Origin: Anadara kagoshimensis
Taxonomy: Eukaryota > Mollusca > Bivalvia > Arcoida > Arcidae
Reading direction: 5' to 3'
Length of the DNA stretch: 64,000 nucleotides
NCBI GenBank assembly: GCA_021292105.1
Contig: CM037865.1
Span: 67,310,130 to 67,374,129 of the forward strand
Both the position numbers and the translations under genes were made by a program. Below are positions 33,231 through 45,310 of the stretch, in pieces. The notes beneath the pieces were generated by a model that saw nothing but the letters and a program-made list of their open reading frames with translations, made no database searches and was not told where the DNA came from. Each line of letters begins with the position of its first letter. Positions within the stretch are counted from its first letter, which is position 1.

Positions 33231-33481
33231 AATCAATTTATAATTTTCTCATTAACACTGATTTTAAATCACATTCAGACTCGTACTAACTTAACTGTCC
33301 GAGAATAAACGTGAACATCAGGAAAATTAACTTAAATCCAAAAAGTTAAGTTTTGTTCATGATCCTTTGACCTGTAATTGTCTTAGAAAAGTTAAAGTTC
33401 AAAGTAAGATTTAAGCAAAAAAATATTAATAATAAGTTTAATTTGTGAAAAAAACCTCAGATTTAAGTATAAAAACTAGTA

Positions 33482-33769
33482 TTGTTCGTGGTCCTGTTGC
33501 CAGATGACCAGACAATATTAGTAACAAAAAGTTTATGGTGGATCACAAAACAAGGTCGTTTTGAAACACAAACACAAAAGCTACATTGGGGATGGATAGG
33601 TCACACCATCAAGACACCTGCAACAACATCACAAAACTTTGAAATGGAACACACAAGAATAAAAGACACCTTGAGACAATATTCTGGAATTGAAACAGAG
33701 GGGGTAAAATTGCGCAGAACAGCCAGTTTGAGGGATTTTGTCGATGGACTAACCTCCACAGGGAGTTAA
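33482..33769 (+). pseudogene. Decayed LINE reverse transcriptase C-terminal fragment
   Basis: The translation has KLHWGWIGHTIKTPATTSQ and ends LRDFVDGLTSTGS. These correspond to the W(G/L)W(I/L)GH.(L/I)RKPA…QAL.WNPQGKRKRGRP and RWR..VDGLCST blocks found after the RT domain in many metazoan LINEs. The central block is unrecognisable, so this is an old 5'-truncated remnant. The clade is not resolved. Confidence 0.5.
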
Positions 33770-33994
33770 AGGCATACAGTACGCAAGTTAGTGAGACTAG
33801 CACCATCCGTGTCCTATAGGTGACGGGAGATCCGGAACAAATACCAGGTATAACTAACTGCAGCCTAACAGCGGTTTAATAGTGTGCACGTTGAATATGT
33901 AGGTCGGTTGTATATGGTGTTGGAAGCAAATTTTCAATTGTACTTTTCCCCTGAGAGGAACAGTTTACACCGTAGATTAGAAATAATCGCTAGT

Positions 33995-34948
33995 TAACTT
34001 CAATGAAGGCATCTGCACTCACAAGTTCAGAAAAGTTCCCTCTTGCAAGACTGGGAAGAAAACCTGTGTTTTCCCTGGAAACACGGAATGCTGTACTTAG
34101 AATGTCCAGAAAGTTCATTGACAGTCTTACAGTCTGTAATTGCATGGAATACTGGGAGCTTATTCCTCTCCAGCCAGAGGCGATAATTTAATGCTATGAA
34201 CAGGGACGAACTTTAGATGTCCCGGTCTGGAATCATACTTCTTCATTTAAAAAAACAGAAGAATAAGGTCATCAGTATCACGACAGAAAACAACTGTTCT
34301 TTTATAGCCTTGCATGTAAGCATCAACACCATGGGGAACAATTCTAGTATCGGCTTCCTTATGTAAAGCTTTAAAAACGGTTACACTCCTTCCTCTGTAT
34401 GAATTAAACATGCTGTCTGTTGGACCCCCTGATACCCTCAGCTAAGCTAAGAAGTGTCTTGGATTACTACAAGATCCTATTTGTTTTCTTGGTGACTGAT
34501 AAAATCTTACCAATTTGATGGCAGAGGGGCATTTTAATTATCAATAATTGTTCTAACAGAACGGGAACCTGATCCTCTTTTATCTCTAGATGGTTTCACC
34601 TTTTATGGATTAGTTGTCATATCTATTATAATGAGATCAATTTTAATACATCTATCTTTCGCGTGGATAAAAACAGTTTGTGCATTTCCTAACTCGCCGA
34701 ATGTATTGATACCTTTCGTTTTCCCAGTGCTACAACTAAAGCTTGACCATCAATTATTTTGGTAGTAATGTCTCCATGAAAACTTCCTCCTCAGGGATAT
34801 TTTGAAGATCCGACTCGTCGGCTGTAGATAACAAGGGTCCTGATGTATCAGGTATAGGCGACACTGGGAATAGTTCGTGTTTCAATAGTTCACTAATATT
34901 TCCACCAGAAAAAGAGAACACACTTGATAGTATTATACAGATAGACAT
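33995..34948 (-). pseudogene. Decayed copy of an uncharacterised repetitive gene family (PIN/FEN-like motifs)
   Basis: Reading the minus strand in several frames gives pieces in a consistent order: IIDGQALVVALGK, ADTRIVPHGVDAYMQGY, VVFCRDTDDLILLF, FVPVHSI and a degraded HA.TGCD-type block, ending SADAFIEV. The same order (DGQALV…ADTRI…DTDVLVLL…HA.TGCDT) occurs in a multi-copy, functionally unknown protein family common in molluscs and cnidarians. The acidic motifs recall PIN/FEN-type nucleases, which is an inference. Several stops and frame changes show that this copy is dead. Only the first ~64 residues are uninterrupted. Confidence 0.5.
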
Positions 34949-36047
34949 TATAGCTAATCAAATCTTTCAGTACCACCAGTACTTTGATTTCTTTTTTTAA
35001 AAAAGTGGATACTTATATAAATACGGGCAATATGATTCAGTAAAATTATTTTAACAGAAGTCTAAAGTTTTGTTAAACAATTTCAAATGCACAAATGTGT
35101 TTATACCAGTATTTATTTGCCACAATTAATCATATTTGTAAAGGTCAAATTTGTGCAAGTGTCTAATCTTATTTTTCATGGAAAACTTTGAAAATAAGTG
35201 ACTGAATTAGTTGGATATGACTTTCTATTAATTTGAAGATACCACTTACATATTTAGAAGACAAAATGTATAAAGAAAAACTTCTGTAAGCCACCTTGAA
35301 TTTGTGTATAGGTCAATATGGGCATTTTCACTTGAACTTTGCAACCATTGACCTTTAGCTGCCCCCACAATGGCCCCTGGGTGAAATCTTGCTTGGCAAC
35401 AAGCCGATTCTACCAAAGTAAAGTTCAAAGAAGGTTATGACATAACTTGCCACCTTTGAACACGTTGTCCTCCCTACATCGAAAAATAAGCGGCTTTTTC
35501 AAAATCCTCTACCAGACTAGTATGGTTATCATAAGAAAACGTGACGCATACAAAGTCCTTACTTTACAGAGTTACAATAAGCATTTCGAAATACATGTAT
35601 TCAATTCAATATTAGATTCAATGGTTATTGAACCTATTCAGTCATTCATAAATAGGGCAATAACGTACGTCACTATTTTAAAAAGAAGCGAACTAAATAT
35701 GATGTTAAATTTGAATTTCCTAAAATAGCCACTTAAACCTAAAAATAAATTTTGATGATACTAGAATGAATATCTTTAGTATCTACATGGTTAAGTGTTG
35801 GGTGTTTACTAGAGAAGTTTAAGTATAAACTTACATTGAATGACCTGAGAACCTGACTAAAGCCTTGAAAACAACTCAAATAGCAATGTTTAAAAACACA
35901 TTGAATTTTTCTTTCAATTTATGTAGAACTTAACCTTACCAGTGTCATCTGTTCCAAAATATATGCAGTGGCATCAAAACAGTTAGTTAACCTCAATCTG
36001 AAGATTATAACTTACAAATATTCCTTATATCGCCATTGTAAAAGCAT

Positions 36048-36089
<42 letters not shown>

Positions 36090-36259
36090 TGACAGGAACG
36101 ATACATAGAACAGCATATGAATTTTTAAACATGATTGCAAAAAGAAGGTTTGTGGATGTGAACTGCAAATAGTGACAAGAATTCGCGGTAACAGGACTGT
36201 AGTCTTTTGTTGTCAATACAATATTTTGTCAAGTTATTAGCACTTACAGTATTGTATTT

Positions 36260-36299
<40 letters not shown>
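34949..36299. other. Intergenic, no gene recognised
   Basis: Only simple repeats stand out: (CT)n at 36050-36086 and the start of a GT run at 36261 that continues into GA at 36300. No coding or structural signal. Confidence 0.5.
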
Positions 36300-36324
<25 letters not shown>

Positions 36325-36325
36325 T
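36261..36325. repeat. (GT)n(GA)n compound microsatellite
   Basis: About 20 GT units directly followed by about 12 GA units. Confidence 0.95.
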
Positions 36326-36737
36326 TCGATAGTACTAAGAAGTAATAAGTCTACTGCCGGGATTTCTAATATAATTAATAGTAGCAGAAAATTGTCAAAG
36401 TAGCTGTACCATCCTATAGTACATACTTGGACGATGACATTACATGTGTTTATTTTGAAAAAAAAAATCATAATTAAATATACAGTAATTTTCCGAACAA
36501 AGAGGACTTCTTATGTTATTATTATGCAATGTCATATACATGAAAGGTATTCTAGATCGGTACTAAAATGTACATTGACGTCATTTATTTCGAAATTGAA
36601 TTTTTAAAAATAGACATTCAAAGTTAAATTTAAATTTCAAGGTTGCGCGATATCCAAATACACATATATATTAAATATAATGACAATGATATTTACATTA
36701 TTATATTACGCATTGCCTGGGTAGTGTGCATTACATG

Positions 36738-36782
<45 letters not shown>

Positions 36783-37605
36783 ATGTATTTTACCGGTCAG
36801 TTTGAACTGCGTTTAAAAATTGAAACCCAGTAAATAACTTGAAGTTGTTCCCCTTTACTTACAATTATTTCTATTATAAATACTTGATAGATACTAAAAT
36901 GTTCATTGACGTCACTGGTTTATTTCGAAATTATTTCAGGATTGCGCGATATTCAAATTGAACTGTCTTCAGTTTTGTCAAAAATTGAAACCCTGTTATT
37001 AAGTTGTAACTGTTCCCCTAGATATAATGTTATTTATATTATGATGGTTAACTATATCAATATTTTTGTTGTATTTTTGTTAAAATGTCATAGTTGTCCC
37101 TTTACATATCAAATATGATGATTTTTTTTTTAATTTTGAAAACGAAAACGAAATATCAATATGTAAATTAAGTTTATCGGCTATACTCAGTTTAACCGGT
37201 CAGTTTGAACGGTCTTCTTTAAAAATTGAAACCCGGTTAATAAGTTGTAGTTGTTCCCCTTTACTTACAAAAATGGGTAAAATGTTATCTAGATTATAAA
37301 TATGCACTACCATTGTCATATATATCGATTTTTATTTTATTTCTATCAATATGTCCTAGTTGCCCCTTCACATGGCAAATATAACGATGTATTTAATTTT
37401 AAAAACAAATATAAATCATTAAAACGAAACATCAATATGTAAATTAACTTTAGCTCTGACACACCTAGTTTACTGGTCAGCTGATATAAATAAGTAATGT
37501 CATACTGATATAAAACGTGGAGGTCCGAAGTCATTGCTATGTTGAGAAAGGGTTGCAGCCTGGAATTCCGGCAGCCACCGGCAATGATGTCTCTTGACTT
37601 TCAAT
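36300..37605 (+). repeat. Local segmental duplication, copy 1
   Basis: Shares long blocks in the same order with 37905-38795: a GA run, then 'cggtactaaaatgtacattg' (36559 and 38180), 'caaggttgcgcgatat', a second GA run (36740 and 38386), 'ttaccggtcagtttgaactg', and 'cagctgatataaataagtaa' to 'gcaatgatgtctcttgact'. Copy 1 is longer because the 'cggtcagtttgaac…gttgttcccc' block is itself repeated at about 36790, 36955 and 37192. No ORF is shared. Confidence 0.85.
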
Positions 37606-37900
37606 TTTTAATTTTGCTATAAGTGATAAGTCATTAAAAACAAACATCCTTCACAATCCCCAAAAAAGCAACTTGATTGGCGTCTGCCACTTAAAAATTC
37701 CAAATTTTCATGATTTTCAAGAACTGCACATATTTGTGATACATTTTTTGCTATCTCACCAGCCTTGAACATTCATGATATACATAAGCCGCTTACACTG
37801 GAAATTGACTCAAGTAGCTTTTCTGATAGCTGCTTACATAGAATTTACAATATTTGTACTGATGGTACTTGTGTAACATGTAGAGTAATAATTTGTTCTG

Positions 37901-37904
<4 letters not shown>

Positions 37905-37936
<32 letters not shown>

Positions 37937-38384
37937 CAAGTAGATAAGTCCCACTGTATTTTTAATATAATTTAGAGATGTAAAAAATTGTAAAAGTAGC
38001 TGTAACCTTCCTATATTACAGAATGGGGCAATGGCGTTATTTATTTTGAAAAAAAACCAGAATCAAATTTAAATACAATAAGCATTAATTTTGATCTTCC
38101 GAATATACAGTAATTTTAACATAGAGAACTTCTTATATTAATGATTATGCAATGTGAAATACGTGAAAGGTAATGTAGATCGGTACTAAAATGTACATTG
38201 ACGTCATTTATTTCGAAATTGAATTTTCAAAAATAGACATTCAAAGTTAAATTTAAATTTCAAGGTTGCGCGATATTCAAATACATATATAATAAATATA
38301 ATGTTTTAACAACAATATTTACACTATGACGCACTGGCTGGGTGTGCATTACATTACACAAAACTACACTTCACTACACTACGT

Positions 38385-38434
<50 letters not shown>

Positions 38435-38795
38435 ATGTATTTTACCGGTCAGTTTGAACTGTCTTCAGTTTTGTGTGGTATTTAAAAATTGAAAACCTGT
38501 GAATAAGTTGTAGTTGTTCCCCCTTACTTACAAACATGTTTAAAATGTTATGCACCAGCATTTCACATGTCAAATATGATTATGTATTTAATTTTGAAAA
38601 CAAATATAAATTATTTAAACAAAACATAAATATGTAAATTAAGTTTACCTTTTATATACTCAGTTTACTGGTCAGCTGATATAAATAAGTAATGTCATAC
38701 TGATATAACACGTGAAAGTCCGAAGTCATTGCTATGTTGAGAAAGGGTTGTAGCTTGGAATTCCGGCAGCGATCGGCAATGATGTCTCTTGACTT
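37905..38795 (+). repeat. Local segmental duplication, copy 2
   Basis: The shorter copy of the 36300-37605 block, in direct orientation. Offsets between shared landmarks fall from about 1620 bp (left part) to about 1195 bp (right part), accounting for the internal repeat expansion in copy 1. Confidence 0.85.
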
Positions 38796-38904
38796 ATCTT
38801 ATTAGATTAAGATCGTGTAGCTGCATTGTAGTATGCGACTCGCAATTTTCACACTTTATCCATTCAAAAATTTCTTGGAGATATATGACGTCTCGTAGTA
38901 TTCT

Positions 38905-39005
38905 TAATTTTGATTACACGTGGCGGTAGTAGCTATCTGAACAAGTGGCGTTTAACCCTTCCGGGGGCACCTGGTTGGAAGTTCAGGTGTTAAACTTGAA
39001 ACTTT
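38905..39005 (-). repeat. REP-A dispersed repeat, partial
   Basis: 'gattacacgtggcgg', 'acccttccgggggcacctgg' and 'gttcaggtgttaaacttg' match the reverse complement of the REP-A core. Confidence 0.55.
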
Positions 39006-39928
39006 TTTTTTACGTCGAAACTAAATTACATTTACACATGGACTTGATATTAAGCATGTACTCAAATGTTCTGGGTTCATTTCACATTACTATTACGTGA
39101 CAAATATATACAAATGCGTACTAATATTTGTCAAAGCAATTATGAACTGCAACAAAAAGTAAATCTGATATATCGACACTTGCTAGCTAAATGTATTTTC
39201 TTATCCTTTGCTCAAGTAGCATAACTGAAGATAGAAAGTCCGATCAGAGGGATAAATTAGAGCTAAATGAACATGATTAACAAGTCATGTACTGTACTTG
39301 TACATAAACAACCTCGGTAACTGGATTAACCGGGATGAATATAGCTATACCTTCCTATATCATCTATCAAACATATTGCATTGCTGGGACACAGTGTCTC
39401 GGGGGAAAAGATCAACGTTAGGATTAAAAAAAAATTGCTGAGGAATCTGACTTCAATAAGTGCTATAGAAAAACCATTCCGAGGTATACCACTTCCGGAG
39501 AAAAGTACAATTTAACGTTTAGGAAATACCATGAAAAAGTTCCCGGTCAACTTAAGCTAATATGAACGCTGTATGTACAGCGGGGAAAGAAGCACGACCT
39601 GGTTCCCTTTCAACGGTTAACAAAATGACATTAACGTGTACGTGCCCAAAGAGGTTTGAAGTGTTTGTCTATCAGGAAATATTTCAAATAAAGCTAGCGA
39701 TTTGCGACATTGTCATAAAATACCAGAAGAAACCAAGAACGATGTACTTGACAAAAGCCAATGCAACCAAGAACACGAATTATCTTTTTGGTACCTTGGT
39801 GACATCAAACGTGCATGTGAGGATCTCACACAACACGTCATAATGCTCAGTCCATGGTGATATTTGATTTTATGTGAGAATACATTCATCTGCTGATGGT
39901 TTTCGAATCAACTTCAAACAACGCATAG

Positions 39929-40704
39929 CAGTACCGTAACTAGGCCCTTAAAATAAACCGAGGCAAGAATTGAAGATAATGAAATACAGTACCAACATGT
40001 ACAGTCTCAATGTTTTACATCTTTCACATGTAAGGAAGATATTTTAAAACAGTATAATAGGAAAGCTCAAAACTAGACCAGCTGTTGTAAAATAAGTTAG
40101 ATTGTTTGTGCCATGCTAACTAGTTTAACCAAAAAACTAAACCTCAAAATTCAAGTTAGAGGATAGTTTAAAAGTTAAATATGGACAAAAAGGTCTATCA
40201 TTTAACCTGGATTTTTCAGAATATTTCTGCGTTTTCATAAACAAGATCACTTGATACATTTACACAAGACAAAACGCTAAATGCCGTAATCAGACAATAC
40301 CACAATACAGCAAGCAACCAAAATGACAAAAAATTAAAAATGCAAACGTTTAATGTGACAATCACATGACGTATTATTTAGAGTCTGGGATCGAAGTCTT
40401 GGGACGCCAGTTCTCCTGGTCGGATTCCCCGAACCAGCCCATCAGTGGTTTAATCTGTGTGGCATCATCATCTCTGTGGGTGTACATCATCCCGAGGTCA
40501 GACAGTCTACTATCAGGCTATCTGACCTGCTGCTTCTTTGCCATGTTTTAGTCTGCGTAGTGCTGAGAAGGATTGTTCGCAGCTGCACGATCCAACAGGC
40601 AAAATCGCTAAAATCTCAATAATCATTGTGACGTTCGAGTAATACTTGGTTAAATTTTTACCGAGGCAGTTGCCTCGGTTGCCTCATAGGTAGTTACGGT
40701 ACTG
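39929..40704 (-). mobile_element. Non-autonomous hAT-type element (776 bp)
   Basis: Inverted ends 'cagtaccgtaacta' and 'tagttacggtactg', flanked on both sides by the direct repeat 'catag' (39924-39928 and 40705-40709). The CAG…CTG ends are typical of hAT. The 5-bp target duplication departs from the usual 8 bp but fits the hAT5-type groups I recall from repeat collections. The interior keeps part of the transposase C-terminus (see next entry). Confidence 0.78.
40381..40647 (-). pseudogene. hAT transposase C-terminal dimerisation domain remnant
   Basis: The minus-strand reading has ILAILPVGSCSCEQSFSALRRLK, the conserved CERSFSALRRLK block of the hAT dimerisation domain. It then moves to another frame for DSRLSDLGMMYTHRDDD and LMGWFGESDQENWRP. 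The DRLS.LAMMYTHRD block is the expected next motif, so one frameshift of about 25 bp of scrambled sequence separates the two. No DDE core is left in the element. Confidence 0.75.
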
Positions 40705-41499
40705 CATAGCCTGACATTAGTATTTTTATCAATTAATAGCTCTAGTTTCAATTCGCAGTACTTAAACAGTTACTGTACCTCAGCTAAATAAGTACATATC
40801 GCTACTAGGTACATTTGTACATTTTTATAGTTTAGTTGTGGTTGAAGTGGTTGGATGTTGCTTAACACCACATCAGATTAATATCATAAACGATTCGGTA
40901 TAAACTTGCATCAAACCGGTAAAATGTTAACTCTTTTTCATATTGTCATGTGATAATTTTGCATTTTTATGAAAATTTACAAGCAGCATATGATAAAATG
41001 AAGACATCAAGCTTGTCTTCTATACTATGTCTCTTTCTGGCAGTGTTCCAATGAGGTGATAAATTTTGTCAGTATTTTTCAAGAAGTAAATCTTGTGTAC
41101 TTTTAAAACGAGACTTGTGTTTACAGGAAATGAACAAAGACCAATTGAGTGTTTAGTTCTATTACGGGAAGTACATTAGGATTAAAATGGCTCCAACTGG
41201 AAGTGTGTCCGGATACATTAAACTGATCATAAGTTATGTTGAAACAACACATCTTGATAATTCTAAACTGTAACATATTGTAATTTAAATACAGAACTCA
41301 ATTGTTTTGAGAGCATTTACAGTAAGATCACAGTTTTTACGGTGGACGGGAGGAAAATACGTCCTCAAATTTACAAACATGGAGCACGAAGAGTACAAGT
41401 GCCCCTTGTAATGTATAACATTAATGTTATCACATTAATAGTCTTGGTTTTTGTCAAATATATCGGCCACAGTGGTAGTTAGTTTAGTTTAGTTAAAAC

Positions 41500-41832
41500 C
41501 AGTGGCGTAGCCAGAACAGAATGAATGTGCAAGCCTGGTGCCATAGTCATGTCCACGCTGGGAGTTACGATTTCATGCTCGTAAGGAAAATTTTTGGGGA
41601 AATGGAGCAATTTAGTGAATTTTTCTGCATTCTAAAACAATATGCCAGTAAAAAAGAAAAGTAAAACGTATAACCTGCATAATTCAATCAATCAATCAAT
41701 CGCGCTCTCTTATGTCATGTTGAAGCAACAACTCTGTAGTTTGTACTCAATGGCAGCTTGTATAATTTTTTTAACTTCAAAAAATTATGTGCAAGCACAA
41801 GATTATTGGCTTATATGCACGCTACGCCACTG
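41500..41832. mobile_element. hAT-like MITE
   Basis: 333 bp with ends 'cagtggcgtagc' and 'gctacgccactg'. CAGTGGCGTAGC is a common hAT MITE end. Only a 4-bp flanking identity ('aaac') is seen, so the target duplication is decayed or uncertain. Subterminal 'gtgcaagc' occurs near both ends. Confidence 0.7.
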
Positions 41833-41950
41833 AAACAATATTAATAAATGAGTTAACTACAAATAATGAGTAACAACTGTAAAACTGTGATGTGGATCCA
41901 GGTACAATCGCATGCTCACCATCGCTATAAACCCGACTCTCGGATCAACC

Positions 41951-42076
41951 CACGGCACTTGTTTCTATGAATAAAAAAAAAAAAGGGGGGGGGGGTAGGT
42001 CAAGACCCATATTACTATATAATATAGTAATATGGGTCTTGACCTACCCCCTTTATTCATAGAAACAAGTGTCTGT
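41951..42076. mobile_element. Foldback element: near-perfect palindrome with 9-bp target duplication
   Basis: The arms at 41956-42020 and 42022-42071 are exact complements around a single central base, except that the left arm has an A12-G11 run where the right arm has the equivalent of A3-G5. The outer ends ('cacggcacttg' and 'caagtgtctgtg') are imperfect inverted copies. The element is flanked by the direct repeat 'ggatcaacc' (41942-41950 and 42077-42085), which looks like a target-site duplication. Confidence 0.8.
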
Positions 42077-42261
42077 GGATCAACCGCTGTATAAAAATCA
42101 ACTTTTATAACCGACTGTTAACCCAAACCAAATCAATGCGCTAAAGTAGGCACTATACACGTAGTTTGATGAAACGACGTACATGAGAGTGTGAAGCCAA
42201 ATTACTGTGCAACTTAACGAAATTTATTTTCAAAAAATATTTTACTAAATCAAAAAGTAAC

Positions 42262-42480
42262 ATACCAAATCATGTCCCAATCATAATCCCAAAGGAAAGT
42301 AAAAACTTTTGAAATCTTGCAAATTGAGTCAAATACGTGAACGTTCATAAGGGAAGTGAGGCCAGGTGCTCCGGAAAGATAAGCGCATCCAGTTAAGCTA
42401 CATGTAGCTACACCCGCCACGTTTGTAGTCAAAATTGAAAATGAAATAAAAATGGGACTATGGGACATCAAATATGCCCC
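42262..42480 (+). repeat. REP-A dispersed repeat, near-complete
   Basis: 'aaatcatgtcccaatcataa', 'gggaagtgaggccaggtgct', 'acacccgccacgt' and 'ggactatgggacatcaaat'. It is the longest copy in the window. Confidence 0.65.
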
Positions 42481-43582
42481 GGTATATCAAGGGTTATTTA
42501 GAAGACAACAATTATTACTTCATTAGTGTCATGATTTTATCATTTGTATAAATATTGTAAAGTACATTTAATATACCTATACATGTGCTTGATCAAGTGT
42601 GTATTGTTATCCACCAATTCAATCATTCTGGACATTACTGACCTTAGGTATATCACTGTGCTTAGTTTCCTATACAAATAGTATTTTAAAATAGGATTTT
42701 ACAATGGTTTAAACGTGATACATGTATTTTAATTCTTCTTGAAGATTTCGGATGACACAAAGACCTAACAAAGTTAACAGTCTAATATGCCTAAAACCGC
42801 CTTAATAGCTTTAAAGGCCAGTAAAATATCCCTCATGTTATTTCAAGCTCTTTATAAAGACTACTCGTCTGCTCTTAAAGGTAACTTTTACTGGTTTCCT
42901 TGGGTGACCTTTATAGAAGGGTTTGACTATATATTGATTTCTTAATAGTATGTCTCTCTAGATGTCCTTGTAAATAGTAACGTCATTGTGTATTGCCAGG
43001 ACAGGATAAAGGGTATTATATTGTTTGTAAAGGATACCGTGTTAATAAGGAAATATCGGATATCCACGTAGTATTTAGTAAAGTCTTTATCGGACTGTTG
43101 AAAATATGATTTAAATATGATCTGAAGTGAAATAGTAATACTTTTAAGTACAACATGTTTAAATTATTTGTACAGCTTAAAATTGACTTGTTTAAACATT
43201 TACGAGTATATTTAGAAGGTTTTGTTTGTAAATTTTGTTAAAAATAAAATAAAATAGTTATGTTTTTTTCTGGTGTACATAATAATACAAGTTTATAAAT
43301 TTAGTCTGCAAGTTTCTTCACATTTTAGAAATTGGTTAGATTTTGAGTCATTGATTTTTATGACGTCACAAACAAAACACAAAATGTATCTGTGTTAGCG
43401 ATGACGTACATAATTATTGCTATCTTCGTAGTAAAAATACAACTTGCAATTTGTTAATCATCTTTTTTCTTACGTCACCATGACAACATATTGATGTTTT
43501 ATCGCCATGACGTCATCACGTCTTATTCGAAGGTTTAATATGTAACAGGAGTATTAAGGCTGCATAAGACTTATTTTTAGTT

Positions 43583-43587
<5 letters not shown>
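42481..43587. other. Intergenic, nothing recognised
   Basis: AT-rich sequence with no coding, tRNA-like or inverted-repeat signal that I could support. Confidence 0.5.
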
Positions 43588-43650
<63 letters not shown>

Positions 43651-43750
43651 CTGTCTCTCTATGTGTAACTAAATCGTTTCATTGCAAGACTTTCTCTCTG
43701 TTTTGTATTTAACCAATTCATTTCAATATAACATATATTATAACTCTCGC

Positions 43751-43782
<32 letters not shown>

Positions 43783-44002
43783 CTTGTCATTTACCAGACT
43801 CTCTCTCTCTCTCTCTCTCTGTACTATAGTCATTTACCAGACTCTCTCTGTGTGTGCGCGCGTGTGTAAAGAGAGACGTAACTATTGTCATTTACCAGAC
43901 TCTCTCTCTCTCTCTCTCTCTCTCTGTACTATTGTCATTTACCAGACTCTCTGTGTGTGCGCATGTGTGTAAAGAGAGACGTAACTATTGTCATTTACCA
44001 TA

Positions 44003-44040
<38 letters not shown>

Positions 44041-44156
44041 GTACTATTGTCATTTACCAGACTCTCTGTGTGTGCGCGTGTGTGTAAAGAGAGACGTAAC
44101 TATTGTCATTTACCAGACTCTCTCTCTCTCTCTCTCTGTACTATTGTCATTTACCA

Positions 44157-44198
<42 letters not shown>

Positions 44199-44262
44199 GT
44201 CTGTGTTCGTATGTGTAAAAGAGAGACTTTACCATTGTCATTTACCAGACTGACTCTCTCTG
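43588..44262. repeat. Compound CT/GT minisatellite
   Basis: Opens with a CT run of about 26 units (43588-43640). From about 43780 there is a higher-order repeat anchored on 'attgtcatttaccagactct', each anchor followed by CT runs of different length and, in alternate units, 'gtgtgtgcgcgtgtgtgtaa' with 'agagagacgtaact'. About nine anchors lie between 43785 and 44250. Confidence 0.92.
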
Positions 44263-44786
44263 TGTGTGACTCAATTATTGTCATTACTTAACAGATTAAA
44301 GAATTACATGCAAGATATGACTTATAAATACCATCATATACGTTTTGTCAGTTCATAATTATAAAATAAATTTAGAATTTCCCTTTATTAGGAAATAAAA
44401 TTAAAAACTTTTTGTTTAATTATTTTGTTTGTTTGTTTATTTGTTTCCTTATGAATCATTTCTTACTTTGACGAACAAATCAGGTGTTTTCTCGACGAAC
44501 CGACACCATACAGGAAGACATTGTACAGTTTAATAATAATTAGGTCCGTGAAGTTCAGACTAATTTTCCACATGTAAACAACTGGATTCATTAATTGAAA
44601 TACAAAATGCAACTAAAATCACGTGTAAGCTCCGGACCTAAATACAATACAAACCTGTGGGAAAGTTTAACACTGAGATAACAAAACGGAGCTGGTAAGC
44701 GCATTGATGCCTAGTGGCCGAAAATCTTCCGGGTGATGGAAACTATTAGCAGCTGCGAATACTATCGGGCTTACGAGCTGTGGTGA

Positions 44787-45085
44787 GTAATGGTGTTTAA
44801 CGTCCCAGTCAAGAATATTTCACTTATGTCGAGACGTAGCCAGCTATAGGCGAATGTGCAGAAAATTTGCCTGTGCGTTACACCGATGGAATTATACAGC
44901 AGTGTTCTTTAGCGTGCCAAACCTACCGTGACACGGGACCTCGTTTACCGAAAGAACCGTGACTTTCATTTCGTAATGCCGAGTGATTGGCGAAAGAACA
45001 GTCACTACCCACTTTCAAGTCTTGGGTCAGACCCGGTCGGGGCTCGAACCCACGACCTCCCACTTACGGAGCTACCGCAGTGGTT
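44787..45085 (-). repeat. tRNA-derived SINE-C, complete copy
   Basis: Minus strand: a head ending in 'tgggttcgagccccgaccg' (B box), the body motifs 'aatcactcgg' and 'gaaagtcacgg', and a tail 'gacgttaaacaccattactc'. Same family and orientation as 25060-25376. Confidence 0.75.
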
Positions 45086-45310
45086 TTTAACATAGTTTAC
45101 TAGGGGCTTAGATAAGCTGGCGATTTGGCACTAATTCGTTACCTCAGTATTAAGCTTTTGACATGTACTGTACGGGATTAGTTGTATCAAGGCTGTTATT
45201 TTCAATTCAAAAAAAGAAGTAATAATTGCAGCAGTAGCAGAAGGCTATAAAAATTATATAATGATCAATGTAGTCCTCGCTGTAGTATCTCTTTCAGATT
45301 TGCAAATACT

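Larger units (their letters stand above)
28866..33480. other. Intergenic, no gene recognised
   Basis: AT-rich DNA upstream of Kelch paralogue 1. It holds a TATA-like 'cttatataa' on the minus strand at about 29003-29011 (possible promoter of paralogue 1, weak), a hammerhead-like motif near 29432-29480, a GA microsatellite at 30332-30371, tRNA-like and SINE fragments, and REP-A at 31500-31615. The rest gives no coding signal. Confidence 0.5.

Noticed and set aside
43682-44291. Open frames of the LSLSLSL / CVCVCV type.
   Set aside because: They are translations of CT and GT microsatellites.
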